From Betaproteobacteria bacterium (GTDB taxonomy: Bacteria > Pseudomonadota > Gammaproteobacteria > Burkholderiales > Burkholderiaceae_D): a stretch of DNA of 7,176 nt. Shown here piece by piece: positions 5,666 through 7,176 of this stretch. The stretch spans positions 1 through 7,176 of the forward strand of contig JAATFN010000267.1 in the NCBI GenBank assembly GCA_015655165.1, given 5' to 3'. The position numbers and the translations under genes were made by a program. The first letter of the stretch is position 1. The number at the start of each line of letters is the position of its first letter. A model generated the notes under the pieces. That model did no database searches, was not told the origin of the DNA, and saw only the letters and a list, made by a program, of their open reading frames with translations.

Positions 5666-6808
5666 ATGAATCCGATACTGCAATTTGGTACAAGCCGTTT
5701 TTTGCAAGCACATGCGGATTTTTTTATCAGTGAAGCGCTACAAACTGGTCATGCCTTAGGCAATATTACCGTCGTACAAACAACAGGTAGTACAGAAAGT
5801 GCACGTCGTATTGCTGCATTTACACAACCAGCTGGTTATCCTGTCATTATCCGGGGCCGCAAAAACGGTGTGGTGATCGATACTGAACAAAAAATCACAT
5901 CGGTCACACAGGCATTACAGGCAAGCCGGGATTGGCCGATCATTCGCGACGGTGTTGCGACTACAGTGAATGTGATTTTATCAAATACCGGGGATCGGGG
6001 TTATCTATTGTCACAAGATGACCATGTCGGGCTGATCGATAGTGATATACCGCCGGTCAGTTTCCCGGCCAAACTACTTGTGTTGTTATATGCACGTTTT
6101 ATAGCCGGGGCTGCACCGATTACCCTGTTTCCTTGCGAGTTGATTGTCAGTAACGGCGATGTGTTACGTGCATTGGTCATCGATATTGCCCGTCAATGGG
6201 CGCTGGACGAGGCATTTATTACCTATCTTGCACAACGCTGCGTATGGGTTAATTCATTGGTTGACCGTATTGTCTCGCAAGCTATAGAGCCTGTTGGTGC
6301 TGTGGCCGAGCCCTATGCATTGTGGGCTATTGAAGCACAGCCAGGCATGACGTTGCCTTGTACGCATGCGCAGATTGTTGTCACAGATAATCTGGTGCAG
6401 TTCGAACAATTGAAGTTATGGTTATTAAATCTCGGACACAGTTATCTGGCAGAGCGCTGGTTGGTTGACGGTAGGCCACAAGACGAGACTGTTGTGCAGG
6501 CGATGACAGACAAGCCATTAGTCGGACAGCTTGAACAGGTATGGGAAGAAGAAGTTATTCCTGTTTTTGTTGCATTAGGGTTGGAAAATGAAGCACGTCA
6601 TTATCTGGTTGACGTCAGAGAACGGTTTGGCAATCCGTTTCTTGCACATCGTATCGCCGATATTGCACAAAATCATGAAGAAAAGAAACGTCGTCGTTTC
6701 TTACCGGTGGTGGAGCTGGCACAAGAAAAACAGCTCAATATCGCACAACCACAGTTGCGTTATGCATTGCAACTGCCTGCGCGCGGCGAATTAAGTCAAC
6801 AGAGCTGA
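5666..6808 (+). CDS. Compact mannitol dehydrogenase-superfamily reductase, likely tagaturonate or fructuronate reductase
   Basis: A 380-residue protein of the polyol-specific long-chain dehydrogenase family (UxaB/UxuB/MtlD). Seen: the N-terminal nucleotide-binding start ILQFGTSRFLQAHADFF (4-20), SNTGDRGY (106-113), SFPAKLLVLLYARF (132-145), and FPCELIVSNGDVLRALV (155-171), with DRIV at 200-203. The catalytic signature K-x4-N-x2-H is Lys250, Asn255 and His258. ERFGNPFLAHRIADIA (319-334) matches the conserved RFxNP segment. Known relatives reduce D-tagaturonate to D-altronate (UxaB) or D-fructuronate to D-mannonate (UxuB), using NADH. At 380 residues it is about 100 shorter than the E. coli enzymes; the missing part is the C-terminal helical end, while all catalytic residues remain. 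ATG follows the upstream TAA with no gap, and GAGG (5657-5660) inside the upstream gene serves as ribosome site, implying translational coupling. The choice between the two substrates cannot be made from sequence alone. Confidence 0.82.
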   Translation: MNPILQFGTSRFLQAHADFFISEALQTGHALGNITVVQTTGSTESARRIAAFTQPAGYPVIIRGRKNGVVIDTEQKITSVTQALQASRDWPIIRDGVATTVNVILSNTGDRGYLLSQDDHVGLIDSDIPPVSFPAKLLVLLYARFIAGAAPITLFPCELIVSNGDVLRALVIDIARQWALDEAFITYLAQRCVWVNSLVDRIVSQAIEPVGAVAEPYALWAIEAQPGMTLPCTHAQIVVTDNLVQFEQLKLWLLNLGHSYLAERWLVDGRPQDETVVQAMTDKPLVGQLEQVWEEEVIPVFVALGLENEARHYLVDVRERFGNPFLAHRIADIAQNHEEKKRRRFLPVVELAQEKQLNIAQPQLRYALQLPARGELSQQS

Positions 6809-6833
6809 TAAAATGACGGTTTCTATTCATGTC

Positions 6834-6851
6834 GTACTAGAACGTTAGTAC
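6834..6851. repeat. Inverted repeat abutting the regulator start, candidate autoregulatory operator
   Basis: GTACTA (6834-6839) and TAGTAC (6846-6851) are perfect 6-bp arms around GAACGT, ending four bases before the regulator ATG. No Shine-Dalgarno is visible where it should be, since that position is occupied by the repeat. It may be an operator bound by the GntR-type protein, or an RNA hairpin limiting its translation. The sequence is not obviously the same as the repeat at 4589-4612. Confidence 0.4.
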
Positions 6852-6855
6852 TTTT

Positions 6856-7176
6856 ATGTCGAAACCACCTACCGTTTTCAAACGTGCAAGCAACCTGTTG
6901 CTGCAGTTTATTGCCGAGAGCATGGCAATGCATCAGCCATTGCCTTCCGAGCAATCTCTGGCAGTGACTTGTTGTGTCAGTCGTACAGCTGTGAGAAGTG
7001 CGTTGGTGTATCTAGTCAAGCAGGGAGTGATCAGCGACTTGCGACATCGTCGTGTTGTACGCACACCAATAGATGCGGATTATTTCGATCTGGTTGAGCT
7101 GCAGTCGGGAGCACAGCGTATTCAGCAAGTCTTGATGGAACGTGTTTTTTTAAAAGACATGCCGCCAGGTGCCGAA
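6856..7176 (+). CDS. GntR-family transcriptional regulator, N-terminal part (runs off window end)
   Basis: An open frame of 107 codons from the ATG at 6856 continues to the last base with no stop, so the gene is cut by the window edge. Residues 28-60 contain LPSEQSLAVTCCVSRTAVR followed by SALVYLVKQGVI, the standard GntR winged-helix motif (LPSE-x-x-LA, VSR-T-x-VR-x-AL, GxI), with a basic wing DLRHRRVV at 61-68. The effector domain lies beyond the window, so the FadR/FCD, HutC or other class cannot be assigned. Residues 88-107 (RIQQVLMERVFLKDMPPGAE) look like the opening helix and PPG turn that begin a second GntR winged helix rather than an effector domain. The gene starts 47 bases after the reductase stop, in the same direction, and is probably the local regulator of the sugar-acid genes. 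No good ribosome site is visible, and an inverted repeat lies at the start. Confidence 0.85.
   Translation, partial: MSKPPTVFKRASNLLLQFIAESMAMHQPLPSEQSLAVTCCVSRTAVRSALVYLVKQGVISDLRHRRVVRTPIDADYFDLVELQSGAQRIQQVLMERVFLKDMPPGAE

Noticed and set aside
6813..6848. Tiny open frame (11 codons, MTVSIHVVLER) between the reductase and the regulator
   Set aside because: It has no convincing ribosome site and no attenuator-like features; its stop merely lies in the palindrome. Frames this short occur by chance.
1..7176. Mobile elements, CRISPR arrays, tRNA/rRNA genes, toxin-antitoxin or defence genes
   Set aside because: No spaced direct repeats, transposase-like frames, terminal repeats or tRNA-like cloverleaf sequences were found. 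Nearly all of the window is accounted for by intact metabolic genes.

Overview
The window looks like ordinary chromosomal DNA from a Gram-negative proteobacterium, most likely a gammaproteobacterium. Three things point that way. It encodes a periplasmic gamma-glutamyltransferase with a Sec signal and E. coli-like motifs, and an outer-membrane DUF481 beta-barrel protein ending in Phe. Its sugar-acid enzymes also resemble E. coli IdnO and LgoD. I cannot name the genus. I see no RNA genes, insertion sequences, CRISPR arrays, prophage genes or broken genes.

Left part (1-2374): ggt (minus strand) and a YoaB-like RidA-family gene (plus strand) diverge from a 177-bp gap that holds candidate promoters for both. 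The RidA gene ends in a clear intrinsic terminator. Middle part (2472-4463): a gluconate 5-dehydrogenase/5-ketogluconate reductase-like SDR (IdnO/Gno type) forms its own unit and is closed by a second strong terminator. It is followed by a DUF481 outer-membrane protein whose real start is probably internal to the longest open frame.

Right part (4464-7176): a sugar-acid catabolic unit. A zinc-dependent dehydrogenase of the L-galactonate/L-gulonate 5-dehydrogenase type (LgoD-like) is directly followed, with no gap, by a compact 380-residue reductase of the mannitol dehydrogenase/UxaB-UxuB superfamily. A GntR-type regulator follows and runs off the window end. The inferred chemistry is oxidation of an L-hexonate (L-galactonate or L-gulonate) to a ketohexuronate (D-tagaturonate or D-fructuronate), then reduction to D-altronate or D-mannonate, feeding the 2-keto-3-deoxygluconate route. 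Dehydratase, kinase, aldolase and transporter are not in the window. The upstream IdnO-like enzyme may serve related aldonate metabolism but is transcriptionally separate.

The least explained signals are two inverted repeats flanking the sugar-acid genes (4589-4612 in the leader of the dehydrogenase, and 6834-6851 abutting the start of the regulator), the short form of the reductase, and signs that the regulator begins a second winged-helix domain just where the window ends. Nothing here amounts to a clearly undescribed system.
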